A DNA stretch of 34,405 nucleotides from Mageeibacillus sp. UBA1046 (GCA_002316595.1 DCDV01000004.1:242425-276829), one strand, 5' to 3'. Positions 8,423 to 17,675 are shown, counted from the stretch's first letter. Made by a program: numbers and translations. The notes: generated by a model not told the origin, from the letters alone.

Positions 8423-8592
8423 CTTATCCCAAGCATATCCTTTCCATGGATGGGTTTATTTCAGTAATCAGGGAATAACGCAGATGAATGTTATTGATTA
8501 TCTATTAAACATTATATGAATGTTGCTTTATAAAATTTCCCTTCAGGCAGCATCCCGATTCAAGGTGAATAATCGCAAATTTAATCAGCTGA

Positions 8593-10131
8593 TTATACGA
8601 GGGATGAAAAACTCAATTCGTAATGCCCTCTCCTTCTGTTTACCGCATTGGAAATCTCTAGCCCGGTCAATATCTGAGCTGTTTCAGACAGGGGCAGATC
8701 AATTGCTATTGAAATTTGTGCCAGCGTCTTGGCGCCTGTAGTTAAGAGCCGGAGGATTTTTACTTCGCTGTCACCTTGCTTTTCAGGGAAAAAGGTCAAC
8801 TGTCTGTTGTCAGCGTTTGAACCTGAATCTTCAGTTTCAAATAAATATTCTAAATCGGCCACTGGCCTCTGATCAGGCAAATCCTCAGACAATGCTCGCT
8901 TGACTTCGACAATAGACGACAGCATCGCACTTTTCTCTGCCGCTGTCGGCTGATCGGGCAAATCTTCAGACAATGCTCGCTTGACTTCGACAATAGACGA
9001 CAGAATCGCTTCTTTCGGTTCGGTAATCGTTTGACTGCAGTTCTCACTATTTAGCGCCTTCGGCTCAGGGATAACACTCGGCAAATCAGGCATTGTCAGA
9101 TCTGTCACGATCCTGGCAACTTTGTCATTGATTAAAGCGTGACAGCCCTTTTGACCGGAATCAAAAACTGATCCAGGCACGGCATAAACCTTCTTATTCA
9201 GTTTATGAGCCATTTTGGCGGTAAGCAGACTGCCGCTTCTTTCCTTGGCGCTGGTCACTATCACAGTATCCGCCAGCGCGGCTATTATTCTGTTGCGGGC
9301 GGGAAAGTTGCGGGCTATGGGCGGGGTGCCGGGTCTGTATTCGCTGATGACCAGACCCTCCCCGCAAATCTTCCGGAGCAAGTTTTGGTTTCTTCTTGGA
9401 TAAGCAATATCCACACCGCAGCCTATGACCGCGATCGTCTCCCCTGAGAGGTCCAGTGCTGCCTGATGGGCCACACTATCCGCTCCCTCTGCTGCTCCGC
9501 TCACCAGACAATAACCCTTACGGCATATATTCTCAGCCAGAACTGCTGTGACTTCATGACCATAAGCGTTCAGCGCCCTGGAGCCGACAATTGCTGCGGA
9601 CTTTTTTCTCAGCAAAGATAAATCTCTGCCCCGATAATAAAGCAGCGAGATTGAAGTTTTGTCATTATTGAGGATATCCGGAAACTGTGGATCCAAAATT
9701 GAGATTACACCTATTCCCTGACTTCGCCATTGTCGGACCTTTGTTTTGAGATCAGACAGATTTATTTGAGACATGGCCCAGCGCAACACCTCCAGTTCTC
9801 TGGGCTCATTTGGTTCTCTGGGCTCATTTGGCTCTCGTGGCTCGTTTGGCTTTCTTGGCTCACGTGGCGCACTGTGCTCATGGCGTGCGTTTTTCGCCTG
9901 GCTGTGCTGCAGTAATCGCCAAAGATCGGAGAAAGAACCCGCATACTGCAAGAGCCTGATTTTGTCTTTGTGTTTGAGACGGTGTTTGCTTGCCGGCAAA
10001 GATAAGATTGCTGCGACAAATAAATCCAGTTCTATTATTTCTGCGTTGCTGCCAATATCTCCATTGCTGTCAATATCTTCATTGCCATCTCCGTCGCTGG
10101 CAATTTCTTTGACGTCATTTCCGCTAATCAT
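8593..10131 (-). CDS. dprA: DNA-processing protein DprA/Smf with repetitive inserts
   Basis: 512 residues, longer than the usual 280-370. DprA binds incoming single-stranded DNA and loads RecA during natural transformation. The Rossmann-like core is complete at ~175-345: AIVGSRALNAYG, SGAAEGADSVAHQAAL, AVIGCGVDIAYP, FPARNRIIAALAD and SGSLLTAK. A C-terminal winged-helix-like domain (~445-505) is also present. The extra length comes from repeats: a PREPNE hexapeptide array near residues 88-111, a 27-residue unit duplicated near residues 375-421, and a short acidic duplication near the N-terminus. All lie in linkers, so activity may be retained. Its ATG overlaps the comM stop codon (ATGA). Confidence 0.95.
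   Translation of the reverse strand: MISGNDVKEIASDGDGNEDIDSNGDIGSNAEIIELDLFVAAILSLPASKHRLKHKDKIRLLQYAGSFSDLWRLLQHSQAKNARHEHSAPREPRKPNEPREPNEPREPNEPRELEVLRWAMSQINLSDLKTKVRQWRSQGIGVISILDPQFPDILNNDKTSISLLYYRGRDLSLLRKKSAAIVGSRALNAYGHEVTAVLAENICRKGYCLVSGAAEGADSVAHQAALDLSGETIAVIGCGVDIAYPRRNQNLLRKICGEGLVISEYRPGTPPIARNFPARNRIIAALADTVIVTSAKERSGSLLTAKMAHKLNKKVYAVPGSVFDSGQKGCHALINDKVARIVTDLTMPDLPSVIPEPKALNSENCSQTITEPKEAILSSIVEVKRALSEDLPDQPTAAEKSAMLSSIVEVKRALSEDLPDQRPVADLEYLFETEDSGSNADNRQLTFFPEKQGDSEVKILRLLTTGAKTLAQISIAIDLPLSETAQILTGLEISNAVNRRRGHYELSFSSLV
8869..9009 (-). repeat. 81-bp in-frame tandem duplication within dprA
   Basis: The 60-bp segment 8869-8928 is repeated at 8950-9009 with three mismatches. 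The offset is 81 bp (27 codons), so the reading frame is kept. Each copy encodes SSIVEVKRALSEDLPDQ. The near identity indicates a recent duplication in the linker between the DprA core and its C-terminal domain. Confidence 0.92.
9797..9868 (-). repeat. Four 18-bp repeats within dprA encoding PREPNE units
   Basis: Four consecutive 18-bp units at 9797, 9815, 9833 and 9851 share the plus-strand pattern TCTCTGGGCTCATTTGGY. The first two differ at one base and the last two are more diverged. In the minus-strand frame they encode a proline-, arginine- and glutamate-rich hexapeptide array, a flexible linker before the conserved DprA fold. Confidence 0.9.
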
Positions 10132-11684
10132 ACTAATGTGCTCAGATCTAGTCTGTACTGCATAATCTCAGCCATGTGGTCCGGCTTGACAGTATAGGAT
10201 TCCTCCAGATCGGCTATCGTGCGCGCGCCTCGCAACATGTTGTGAAAGGAGCGGGCAGTGACAGAATGAGTATTGCCAAATCTGCTCAGCAAATCCAGCG
10301 CTTCCTTTTCTATGCGAAGATCCTTGCCGTAGTCTGAGACCGGGATATTGCTGTTACGATAGATTTTAACAAGCCCCAGACTGAAAGATCTTTCTCTTTG
10401 TATCTCAAAACAGGTTTGTATCTGCTTTGCTGCCAGTTCCTGCTCATTGTCGGTTGTCACTGAGGTGATGTTAAGCAGGTCTTTGCCGGACAGGCTTTGC
10501 ATCGTGACACAAAGATTCAGGCGATCCCAGAGAGGGCCGCTGATCTTGTGCAGATGTTGCCTGATCTGATCAGGGGTGCAGCGGCACTTATCGTTTGACT
10601 CCAAAGCATAACCGCAGCGGCAGGGATTGGCTGCTGCAATCAAAAGAAAATCCGCCGGCCAGTTCGCAAATTCTCTGGCGCGGGCGATCCTGATCTTGCC
10701 GCTCTCCAGAGGCTCACGCAGAAGATCCAGTACCGCTTTGGGAAATTCCGTCAATTCATCGAGAAATAAAACTCCCAGATGAGCTCTGGTGCAAAGGCCG
10801 GGACGCAAAGGAGAACCGCCGCCGATCAGGGCTGCTTTAGTAACACTGTGATGAGGAGCGAAAAACGGACGGGTTGTAATCAGGTTGTCAATTATCTCGC
10901 CTTGGGCTAAAGCGCTCCGTATCATGGTGACAACTAAGGATTCTTCTTCATTCAGTTCCGGCAGCAGTCCCGGCAAGCAGGATGACAGCGAGGTCTTGCC
11001 ACAACCCGGCGAACCCAGCATCAGCAGAGTATGATGGCCGGCGGCAGCAATAATTAAGGCTCTTTTTGCTTGTTGCTGCCCCATTATGTTGTCAAGTCGT
11101 GATGTCGTAGTTATCTTATTAATCTGCGTTATTTCAGGCTTTTCCGGTTTGATCTTGACGCCGGAGAAGACAGCTACTGCAGTGCACAGATCTTTTACTC
11201 CGTAATACTTTACTTTTCTTAGCAGCTCAGCTTCTCCGGCATTGACCAGAGGGCCCAGACATTCACTGAAATGTCCTTTTTGTTTCGCCGTCATCAAGCG
11301 GTTAAGGACACCGGGAATACCAAGCACTTCACCATTAAGGGTTAATTCTCCCATGATGAGAAGAGGTTTCTGATCTGCCGGCCGGGCGATCTGTCCGGAA
11401 GCCTCCAAAATGGCCAGAGCAAGAGGAAGGTCGAATCCGGTTCCTCTCTTTTGAATCCAGGCAGGGGCATAGCTGGCCAGAATTCTCCCCTCCGGAAAGC
11501 CATAGCCGCTGTTTATTATGGCAGCTCTGACTCTGTTGCGGGCTTCTCTGATGGCAGAGTCACCCAGACCTGTGATCTCAAACCCTGGAAGTCCGGGTAA
11601 AATAGTGACTTCTACTTCTACAGGTACGCCTTGCATGCTGCTGATTCCACATGAAGATATGCTGCTGTACTTCTTAGTAGACAA
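10128..11684 (-). CDS. comM: ComM/YifB-type AAA+ ATPase (Mg-chelatase-like)
   Basis: 518 residues from a TTG start at 11684, chosen because GGAGG lies 5 nt upstream and the conserved family N-terminus begins just after it. The frame stays open further upstream into ychF, but that part is antisense to ychF and unconserved. ComM is a hexameric helicase that extends recombination branches during transformation. Features in order are the N-terminal domain (VPVEVEVTILPGLPGFEITG, EARNRVRAAI), Walker A (GSPGCGKTS), Walker B (LGVLFLDELTEF) and the C-terminal Mg-chelatase domain with CRCGYALES and ARSFHNMLRGARTIADL. It is translationally coupled to dprA, another transformation gene. Confidence 0.93.
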   Translation of the reverse strand: MSTKKYSSISSCGISSMQGVPVEVEVTILPGLPGFEITGLGDSAIREARNRVRAAIINSGYGFPEGRILASYAPAWIQKRGTGFDLPLALAILEASGQIARPADQKPLLIMGELTLNGEVLGIPGVLNRLMTAKQKGHFSECLGPLVNAGEAELLRKVKYYGVKDLCTAVAVFSGVKIKPEKPEITQINKITTTSRLDNIMGQQQAKRALIIAAAGHHTLLMLGSPGCGKTSLSSCLPGLLPELNEEESLVVTMIRSALAQGEIIDNLITTRPFFAPHHSVTKAALIGGGSPLRPGLCTRAHLGVLFLDELTEFPKAVLDLLREPLESGKIRIARAREFANWPADFLLIAAANPCRCGYALESNDKCRCTPDQIRQHLHKISGPLWDRLNLCVTMQSLSGKDLLNITSVTTDNEQELAAKQIQTCFEIQRERSFSLGLVKIYRNSNIPVSDYGKDLRIEKEALDLLSRFGNTHSVTARSFHNMLRGARTIADLEESYTVKPDHMAEIMQYRLDLSTLV

Positions 11685-11855
11685 TGTTGCCTCCCATATC
11701 TGATCTAAATTAGAATAGCTGAGATTAAGAAATAATTTATGAGCCTTCGGGCTGCAAAGTGCTACAATAGTCTCTCGTAGGCAACATTCAGCTTCGGTAA
11801 TGCGTCCGGAACCAGATTCACTTCGGCAATCCGGGACAGCAGTGTGGAGGTAGAA

Positions 11856-12938
11856 ATGAAACTGGGAATTGTAGGTCTCCCCAATGTAGGCAAGAGCACT
11901 TTGTTTAAAGCTCTTACCAAGGCCAATATTGAAACAGCGAATTACCCGTTCTGTACGATTGATCCTAATGTAGCTATTGTACCGGTGCCTGACAGCAGGC
12001 TGGATCACTTGTATGAGGTTTTTCAGCCGCCTAAGTGTGTCCCTGCGGTGCTGGAAGTCGTAGACATCGCCGGTCTGGTGCGCGGAGCCAGCCGAGGTGA
12101 AGGCCTGGGCAACAAATTTCTCGGCAATATCCGCGAAGTTGACGCCATTATTCATCTGGTGCGCTGTTTTGATGACCCGGATATCACTCACGTTGACGGC
12201 AGCATCGACCCGATGCGCGACGTGGAGTCGATTGATCTGGAGCTGATTTTTGCTGATATGGAACATCTGCAGAAGCGAATCGACAAGATCTCTCGTCAGG
12301 CTAAAGGCGGCGATAAGAATCTTGTTCAAGAGCTGGAATATCTGAATAATCTTATGGTCCACCTGGAAAGCGGAATGCCTGCCCGCTCTTTTCCGGATAT
12401 CGACAGCCACCCTGAGCTCCTCCTGCTTACCGCCAAACCTGTGCTCTATGTGGCAAATGTGGCTGAATCCGAAGTCAATTCCGACATCCCGCAGATCAGA
12501 CTCCTGAGAGAGAAAGCTGCCGAGGAGAATGCAGAGCTGATAGTCATCAGCGCGGCCATTGAAGAGGAGATTTCTGAGCTCTATGAAGATGAGAGGGATT
12601 TGTTTCTGGAAGAGATGGGGATTCCGGCCGCCGGCCTGGACCGGGTTATCCGGGCAGGTTACAAGCTGTTGGGCTTAATCTCGTTTTTTACCGCCGGATC
12701 GGAAAAGGAAGTCAGAGCCTGGACAATTGTTGAAGGAACGAAGGCTCCGCAAGCTGCGGGTATAATACACAGTGATTTCGAAAAAGGCTTTATACGTGCC
12801 GAGGTAGCATCCTATGATGATTTTGTAGCCAATGGCTCATCTATGGCAGCAGTGAAGGAAAAGGGCAAGTACAGATCTGAGGGTAAGGAATATGTCGTTC
12901 GGGACGGAGATATTATTTTATTCCGCTTCAACGTCTGA
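11856..12938 (+). CDS. ychF: Ribosome-associated GTPase/ATPase YchF (Obg family)
   Basis: 360 residues, the typical length. YchF is a universally conserved P-loop NTPase that binds ribosomes and is linked to stress responses; it prefers ATP in several species. G1 is GLPNVGKSTLF, the G2 region has NYPFCTIDPN, and G3 is DIAGLVRGASRGEG. A coiled-coil insert (~130-170) precedes the C-terminal TGS domain (LISFFTAGSEKEVRAWTI to DGDIILFRF). The ATG at 11856 has GGAGG five bases upstream; a GTG four codons earlier is less likely. It is one of two plus-strand genes and diverges from comM. Its last 21 bp overlap coaE on the opposite strand. Confidence 0.96.
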   Translation: MKLGIVGLPNVGKSTLFKALTKANIETANYPFCTIDPNVAIVPVPDSRLDHLYEVFQPPKCVPAVLEVVDIAGLVRGASRGEGLGNKFLGNIREVDAIIHLVRCFDDPDITHVDGSIDPMRDVESIDLELIFADMEHLQKRIDKISRQAKGGDKNLVQELEYLNNLMVHLESGMPARSFPDIDSHPELLLLTAKPVLYVANVAESEVNSDIPQIRLLREKAAEENAELIVISAAIEEEISELYEDERDLFLEEMGIPAAGLDRVIRAGYKLLGLISFFTAGSEKEVRAWTIVEGTKAPQAAGIIHSDFEKGFIRAEVASYDDFVANGSSMAAVKEKGKYRSEGKEYVVRDGDIILFRFNV

Positions 12939-13610
12939 CAACTGAGAAGCCGCTGTCGCAGCAGTGTCTGATGCCGGCTCATCCTCCGGCACGGCAAGAA
13001 AGCTCTTATACCTGATTCCCCGCTCACGCAGCCGGGAGCCGATAATATCTTCCACCTGCCGGCGCAAGTCCTCTATGGTGCCGTTATTTACTATCTCTGC
13101 ATCAGCGATTTCCCGGTACTCTTCCCTGCTCATCTGCATGGCCATCCTTTGCAGGACGTCGCTTCGGGAGAGACCTCTCTTTACAAGTCTCTTCAGCCTG
13201 ATGTCATCATCAGACCAGACCGTAAATACCACGTCGCTGCGATCGAGGAAACCATGGCGCACAGGTATAGGCACATCAAGAGCAACAACTTTCGCGCGTT
13301 TGGCTTCCAGCTGATCAAGCTCTTCGCCCATCTGATCGAGAACGTGTTTGTGGACAATGCGGTTGAGCCGGTCCAGGGCTTTACGGTCCCGGAAGACCAA
13401 AGAAGCAGTCTTCCTGCGGTCCAGAGCACCGTCCTTGATGAACTCAGGCCCGAAAGTCTCTGAGAGCTCCGGAATTGCGACGCCGCCTTTCTCCGTAACA
13501 GCACGCGAGATCTTATCCGCGCAGATTACTTTTATCCCCGCCTCTGACAACACGTTCGCCACAGTTGTCTTGCCGCTGCCTATTCCGCCTGTGATACCGA
13601 TAACATACAT
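12918..13610 (-). CDS. coaE: Dephospho-CoA kinase
   Basis: 230 residues, slightly longer than the usual ~200 because of a variable C-terminal tail. It phosphorylates dephospho-CoA to complete coenzyme A synthesis in the cytosol. The P-loop is GITGGIGSGKTTVA, with the CoA-binding region at ICADKISRAVTEKG and LDVPIPVRHGF. It lies 19 bp downstream of polA on the same strand, a common pairing in Bacillota. The 3' end overlaps the ychF 3' end by 21 bp in opposite orientation, with no intrinsic terminator between them. Confidence 0.96.
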   Translation of the reverse strand: MYVIGITGGIGSGKTTVANVLSEAGIKVICADKISRAVTEKGGVAIPELSETFGPEFIKDGALDRRKTASLVFRDRKALDRLNRIVHKHVLDQMGEELDQLEAKRAKVVALDVPIPVRHGFLDRSDVVFTVWSDDDIRLKRLVKRGLSRSDVLQRMAMQMSREEYREIADAEIVNNGTIEDLRRQVEDIIGSRLRERGIRYKSFLAVPEDEPASDTAATAASQLSDVEAE

Positions 13611-13629
13611 AATCTCTTTGCGCCTTCGC

Positions 13630-16305
13630 CTATGCTTTAATTTCGCCCCAGCTGTGCCCCATGGTCACTTCGGCAACCAGCGGCACCGACAGTTCCATCG
13701 CCTGGCACATCATCTTCTGTAAAACTTCCGCAGCTTCTGTGGCATCGGCTTCTGATGCCTCAACAATCAATTCGTCATGAACCTGCAAGACCAGATGCGC
13801 GTCGAGACCGCGCTCCTTGAAGGCGGCATGGATATTGACCATGGCTATCTTGATCAGATCGGCAGCTGTGCCCTGTACAGGGGCGTTGGCCGCAGCCCGT
13901 TCCCCGAATTTCCTGACATTGACATTGGCGGACTTCAGTTCAGAGACGTAGCGCCTTCGTCCCAGCATTGTCTCGACATAGCCGTCCTTGTAAGCTTTTT
14001 TGATCGTCTCATTCAGCCACGCTCTGACCTGGCTGTAGTGCTCGTCATACGCGGCAATATATTCATGTGCCTGCGGTACCGATATGCTCAAATCCCGGGC
14101 CAGTCCAAAGTCGCTGATTCCGTACACAATGCTGAAGTTGACTGTTTTAGCGATGCTTCTTTGCTCGTTGGTGACTTCCTCAATCGGCACATCAAAAAGC
14201 GAGGCCGCGGTCACACTGTGGACATCGAGTTCCTGCTGAAAAGCAGCCAGCAGCTCAGGATCCTGTGACAGATGAGCCAGAATTCTGAGCTCAATCTGCG
14301 CGTAATCAGCATCAAGCAGAATATTTCCCGCAGACGCTACAAAAATATTTCGGATCTCTCGTCCGCGTTCGGTCCGGATGGGGATATTTTGCAAGTTAGG
14401 GTTTGAACTGGAGAGACGTCCCGTTGATGTCAAAGTCTGATGATAGCTGGTGCGCACCCGGCCATCCGGCTCGATCGCCGAACTCAGTCCGTCCAGAAAA
14501 GTTGACTTCAGCTTGGCCAGGCTGCGGTGCTCCAGAATCTGAGGCACTATTTCATGGCTGAAGACAAGCGCTTCCAGCTCTTCCGCCGCGGTGGAATATT
14601 GACCGGTCTTGGTCTTGCGCCCGGGAGGTAGCTTCAGCTCTTCGAAGAGAATTGTGCCCAGCTGACGGGGAGAATTAATATTGAATTCGTGGCCTGCCAG
14701 AGCGTATATTTTCTTCTCCAAATCCTGAATGTCCTGAGCCATTATCTTCGATTGACTGTCCAGTTCCTGCTTGTCTATTGTTATTCCCTGCAGCTCCATA
14801 TCCGCCAAAACTCCGGCCAGTGCGAACTCCAGGCTGAGCAGATCTTCAAGCTTCATTTCTTTGGCTGCGGCAACTTGCTTGTCTCTGGCTTTGATCATAT
14901 TTTCAGCCCGGAAAAGACGCAGATTCTCTTCAGCTTCGGATAGCTGCGCTTCAGTATTCAGAGCAGCAGCCTCCAGCAAAGAGATTTGGGCGTCTTCTGT
15001 TTCGGCGCTGACAGGATGAGAGCGATAATCTGCAGCCAGAACTCTGCTTAAGACATGATCCAGCTGCACCTGACCTTCAATCTGGTCGAGCAGATATGCC
15101 GCTACACGCAGGTCAAAAGGCGCCTTGGCATAGGCCTGGCGCTGATAATGGCGCAGGAAACTTTTATAGTCCCAGATGAGGAGATTATTCCCAAGCAGCG
15201 ACGCAAAGCAATCTAAAGCCTGGTCCTTCGGCAAATGCAAAAGATTGCCCCGGGTAGAAATAAAGCTGATAACCTTGTCGAAGTCTTCATCCCAATAGAT
15301 TACGACATCCTGATCTTCAATCAGATTGATGAATTCCTCTTCACTTGGACACACTGTTATTTCATCCCAGTAAGATGAGCTCTTCTTACCGGCTTCTTCT
15401 TTGTATTCTTTCAGATCTGACTGCAGGCCGAATCTGTCAATCATGCTTTTAAAGTCCATGCGCAGAAAGAAGCGCAACAGTTCATCGTCGGCCGGAGTTA
15501 TCGCCATATCTGACAGATCCTGCTCAAGATCCGCCAGAGGCACATCTGTGTCAATGGTTGCCAGTTCGTACGACAGTTTGGCCTCATCTCTGCCGTCGCG
15601 CAGCTTCTCACCTAAGGATCCCTTAATTTCGGAGGCCTTATCCAGAACTTCGTCCAGGCTGCCATACTCATGCAGGAGACGGAACGCTGTCTTCTCACCG
15701 ACACCTCTGATACCGGGAATGCCGTCGGATTTATCGCCCATCAGCGCTTTCAGATCTATTACCTGCTTCGGCGTTATGCCGTACTCTTCAGCGAGCTTGC
15801 CTGCGTCAATTAATTCATACTGGGTAAAACCGCCGCGGCTCAAGGGCATCAAGACATCGGTCTTGTCGTCTATTAACTGCCAGAGATCTCTGTCGCCGGA
15901 CACGATTGTCACATCATGTCCCTGTTCAACTGACTTCCTGGCTATCGTGCCGATCAGATCATCTGCTTCATAGCCTGCCAGCTCACATCTCTTCATGCCC
16001 AGGGCATCCAGCAGCTCTTTGACCAGGGGCATCTGCAGCGCCAGATCATCGGGCATGGGTTTACGATCCCCTTTATATTCTTCATATACTTCGTGGCGGA
16101 AAGTAGGCTCGGAGCGATCAAACAAAGTGCAGATCAGGTCCGGCTCTATCTTGTCCCGGTAGCTAAGCAGCATGTTTAAAAAGGCGTAGACGGCTCCGGT
16201 AGGAGTTCCGTCTGCGGCTGTAAGATTCTGGCGTCCGGCTAAACCGTAATAAGCTCGGTTCATAATGCTGTTGCCGTCAATCAGCATAACTTTTTTGGGT
16301 GTCAA
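13630..16305 (-). CDS. polA: DNA polymerase I
   Basis: About 891 residues from a TTG start at 16305. This TTG has GAGGA six bases upstream and is four codons before the conserved VMLIDGNSIMNRAYYG. An in-frame start further upstream would overlap the preceding gene and lacks support. Order of domains: 5' nuclease (acidic motifs such as EADDLIGTIA and GDRDLW), a 3'-5' exonuclease fold without its catalytic acidic residues (so no proofreading is expected), and the family A polymerase. Motif A is DYAQIELRIL, motif B RSIAKTVNFSIVYG, with Ser where many homologues have Gly, and motif C QVHDELIVEA. It acts in Okazaki fragment maturation and repair. coaE follows. Confidence 0.97.
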   Translation of the reverse strand: MTPKKVMLIDGNSIMNRAYYGLAGRQNLTAADGTPTGAVYAFLNMLLSYRDKIEPDLICTLFDRSEPTFRHEVYEEYKGDRKPMPDDLALQMPLVKELLDALGMKRCELAGYEADDLIGTIARKSVEQGHDVTIVSGDRDLWQLIDDKTDVLMPLSRGGFTQYELIDAGKLAEEYGITPKQVIDLKALMGDKSDGIPGIRGVGEKTAFRLLHEYGSLDEVLDKASEIKGSLGEKLRDGRDEAKLSYELATIDTDVPLADLEQDLSDMAITPADDELLRFFLRMDFKSMIDRFGLQSDLKEYKEEAGKKSSSYWDEITVCPSEEEFINLIEDQDVVIYWDEDFDKVISFISTRGNLLHLPKDQALDCFASLLGNNLLIWDYKSFLRHYQRQAYAKAPFDLRVAAYLLDQIEGQVQLDHVLSRVLAADYRSHPVSAETEDAQISLLEAAALNTEAQLSEAEENLRLFRAENMIKARDKQVAAAKEMKLEDLLSLEFALAGVLADMELQGITIDKQELDSQSKIMAQDIQDLEKKIYALAGHEFNINSPRQLGTILFEELKLPPGRKTKTGQYSTAAEELEALVFSHEIVPQILEHRSLAKLKSTFLDGLSSAIEPDGRVRTSYHQTLTSTGRLSSSNPNLQNIPIRTERGREIRNIFVASAGNILLDADYAQIELRILAHLSQDPELLAAFQQELDVHSVTAASLFDVPIEEVTNEQRSIAKTVNFSIVYGISDFGLARDLSISVPQAHEYIAAYDEHYSQVRAWLNETIKKAYKDGYVETMLGRRRYVSELKSANVNVRKFGERAAANAPVQGTAADLIKIAMVNIHAAFKERGLDAHLVLQVHDELIVEASEADATEAAEVLQKMMCQAMELSVPLVAEVTMGHSWGEIKA

Positions 16306-16328
16306 AATAAATCCTCGTCTTCCTGATG

Positions 16329-17558
16329 CTATTTCCACAGCAGCCAAATCTGAAGTTCTTCTTGCATCTCCTGATTCATTATACCTTTAGCTGCCTGTTC
16401 GCCTACATGGCTTAATTGTGCATCAGTTGACCTGAGAACCGCAAGCACTGCCTCAAGATCTGAGGCGACACTGACGAAGGAATAATCATTTTCGTTAAAG
16501 AGTGCTTCCAGCCGGGCTTTCTTATCCGGGATATCTTTTGCGTCAGATACTGTGAAGGCATAGTAGCCGAAGGTTTGCAGACCCTCGTTGGCGGCGGCGT
16601 CCCTTTGATAGAGGGCCAGACTGACGCCTTCAGCGCCTTCAGCGCCTGTAGCGACAGCAAAACTTTCTATTGCCTGGTCTTCCCTCTCCGGTACATGCCT
16701 GGTCCAGCCCTGCGCTTCTAACAGCTTCATAAATTCGGTGACCCAGTTATAGCGCATGTCATTTTTAAAGGCGGCTTTGGCGCCGTCGTCATAAGCTTCT
16801 CCAACTATAGAACCTTCATCAGGGGCCATAGCCTCCGGCTCTTCCGCAGATCCGGTAGCATTAGTTTCCGGCTCTTCCGCAGATCGGGTAGCATAAGTTC
16901 CTGGCGCATCTGCCGGCGCATCTAAACTATCTGCTTCTTGCTCGTCTTCATACAAAAGATCTCCGTCCATGCCGGTAACAACGATGCCGTTCTCTGCCTC
17001 CCCAGGTATGGCTTCCGGAGCACTTCTTTTTGCTGTCATTTCTCTTCCGATCATCTGCCAGACGAAGTAGAAGCCCAAAAGGACAATCAATACTGCAGCC
17101 ATGGGAACTATCGAGCTGCGCAGTAAGCGGTTCCAGAGTGTTTTCTTGTCACGAGATGCTGTATCACTTAGGGCATAGCTATCTCCGGCAGAAGCGGCGC
17201 TGCGGCTCAATACCGCGGCTTTAATGCGCCGGCGCTGCTCCTCAGTCAAAGTCTCCTGCTCCGGGCCGGACGAATGCTCGCGGAAATAAGCCAGATAGGC
17301 TGCTCCTTTACTCTCCAGCGCAGCATCCCGGTCTGTGCGATTTTGATGCTCATCTATTTCCGGCAAAGCATCACGATCGGTGCGATTCAGATGTTCTTCT
17401 GTCCCCGCCAAAGCATCTCGAAAGGTGCGATTTTGATGCTCATCTGTTTCCGGTGCAGCATGCCGGTCAGCGTAATCCGGATGTGCATCTCCGGCTTCAG
17501 CCGACTGCTTTGTGAGGCCTTGGCGCTCAGTATGAAATTTTTTCTCTTTTTCTGCCAT
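16329..17558 (-). CDS. Single-pass membrane protein, candidate anti-sigma factor
   Basis: 409 residues; no confident family match. Residues 1-148 are predicted cytosolic and include three 15-residue repeats of the form EHxNRTDRDAL (~38-82). A helical stretch EEQRRRIKAAVLSR follows (~106-119), of the kind seen in the cytosolic part of some anti-sigma factors. One membrane helix spans ~149-169. The outer part begins with low-complexity acidic sequence containing an 11-residue duplication (RSAEEPET). It ends in a ~140-residue domain (YNWVTEFMKLLEAQGW...). It is the first gene after the ECF sigma factor and has an ECF-type promoter. The zinc-binding HxxxCxxC motif of classic anti-sigma factors is absent. 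The role is inferred from context only. Confidence 0.5.
   Translation of the reverse strand: MAEKEKKFHTERQGLTKQSAEAGDAHPDYADRHAAPETDEHQNRTFRDALAGTEEHLNRTDRDALPEIDEHQNRTDRDAALESKGAAYLAYFREHSSGPEQETLTEEQRRRIKAAVLSRSAASAGDSYALSDTASRDKKTLWNRLLRSSIVPMAAVLIVLLGFYFVWQMIGREMTAKRSAPEAIPGEAENGIVVTGMDGDLLYEDEQEADSLDAPADAPGTYATRSAEEPETNATGSAEEPEAMAPDEGSIVGEAYDDGAKAAFKNDMRYNWVTEFMKLLEAQGWTRHVPEREDQAIESFAVATGAEGAEGVSLALYQRDAAANEGLQTFGYYAFTVSDAKDIPDKKARLEALFNENDYSFVSVASDLEAVLAVLRSTDAQLSHVGEQAAKGIMNQEMQEELQIWLLWK
16834..16899 (-). repeat. 33-bp in-frame duplication in the candidate anti-sigma gene
   Basis: Two adjacent 33-bp units (16834-16866 and 16867-16899) share the plus-strand core TCCGGCTCTTCCGCAGAT. 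They encode an 11-residue duplication containing SAEEPE in the low-complexity region just after the membrane helix. Confidence 0.85.
17313..17447 (-). repeat. Three 45-bp in-frame repeats in the candidate anti-sigma gene
   Basis: Three tandem 15-codon units encode TDEHQNRTFRDALAG, TEEHLNRTDRDALPE and IDEHQNRTDRDAALE in the cytosolic N-terminal region. A weaker fourth unit (DAHPDYADRHAAPE) precedes them. Conservation of charge and of the NRT/RDA positions suggests repeat growth under reading-frame constraint. Confidence 0.85.
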
Positions 17559-17675
17559 GTGTTCTGTGTTTTCTATTCTTAATTTTTCCGCTTCATCTTT
17601 ACGTTAATAAAAATCATGTATATTTTTTCCTTCAAGCTTCTTATAGCTTACTATTTTGCATGCCTTTACTCTTTG

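Larger units (their letters stand above)
8061..8592. other. 532-bp intergenic region between dprA and topA
   Basis: No gene is supported here. Immediately upstream of topA is a small inverted repeat (CTCAT...ATGAG, about 8079-8094) and a strong minus-strand promoter. Further upstream are a 10-bp direct repeat (CTGCAAGTAT at 8207 and 8231) and three palindromes at 40-bp spacing (listed separately). The remainder (8423-8592) is AT-rich, with ATGAATGTT occurring twice. The region could be a remodelled regulatory spacer or the remains of a lost gene. Confidence 0.6.

Noticed and set aside
11685..11855. Promoters in the comM/ychF divergent gap (TACAAT at 11763 for ychF; TTGCAG with TATTTC for comM)
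   Set aside because: Promoters must exist here, but no hexamer pair with acceptable spacing and both boxes near consensus was found, so no position is given.
11685..12410. Upstream extension of the comM reading frame by 242 codons
   Set aside because: It runs antisense through ychF, has no family similarity, and a TTG with GGAGG at 11684 matches the expected ComM N-terminus.
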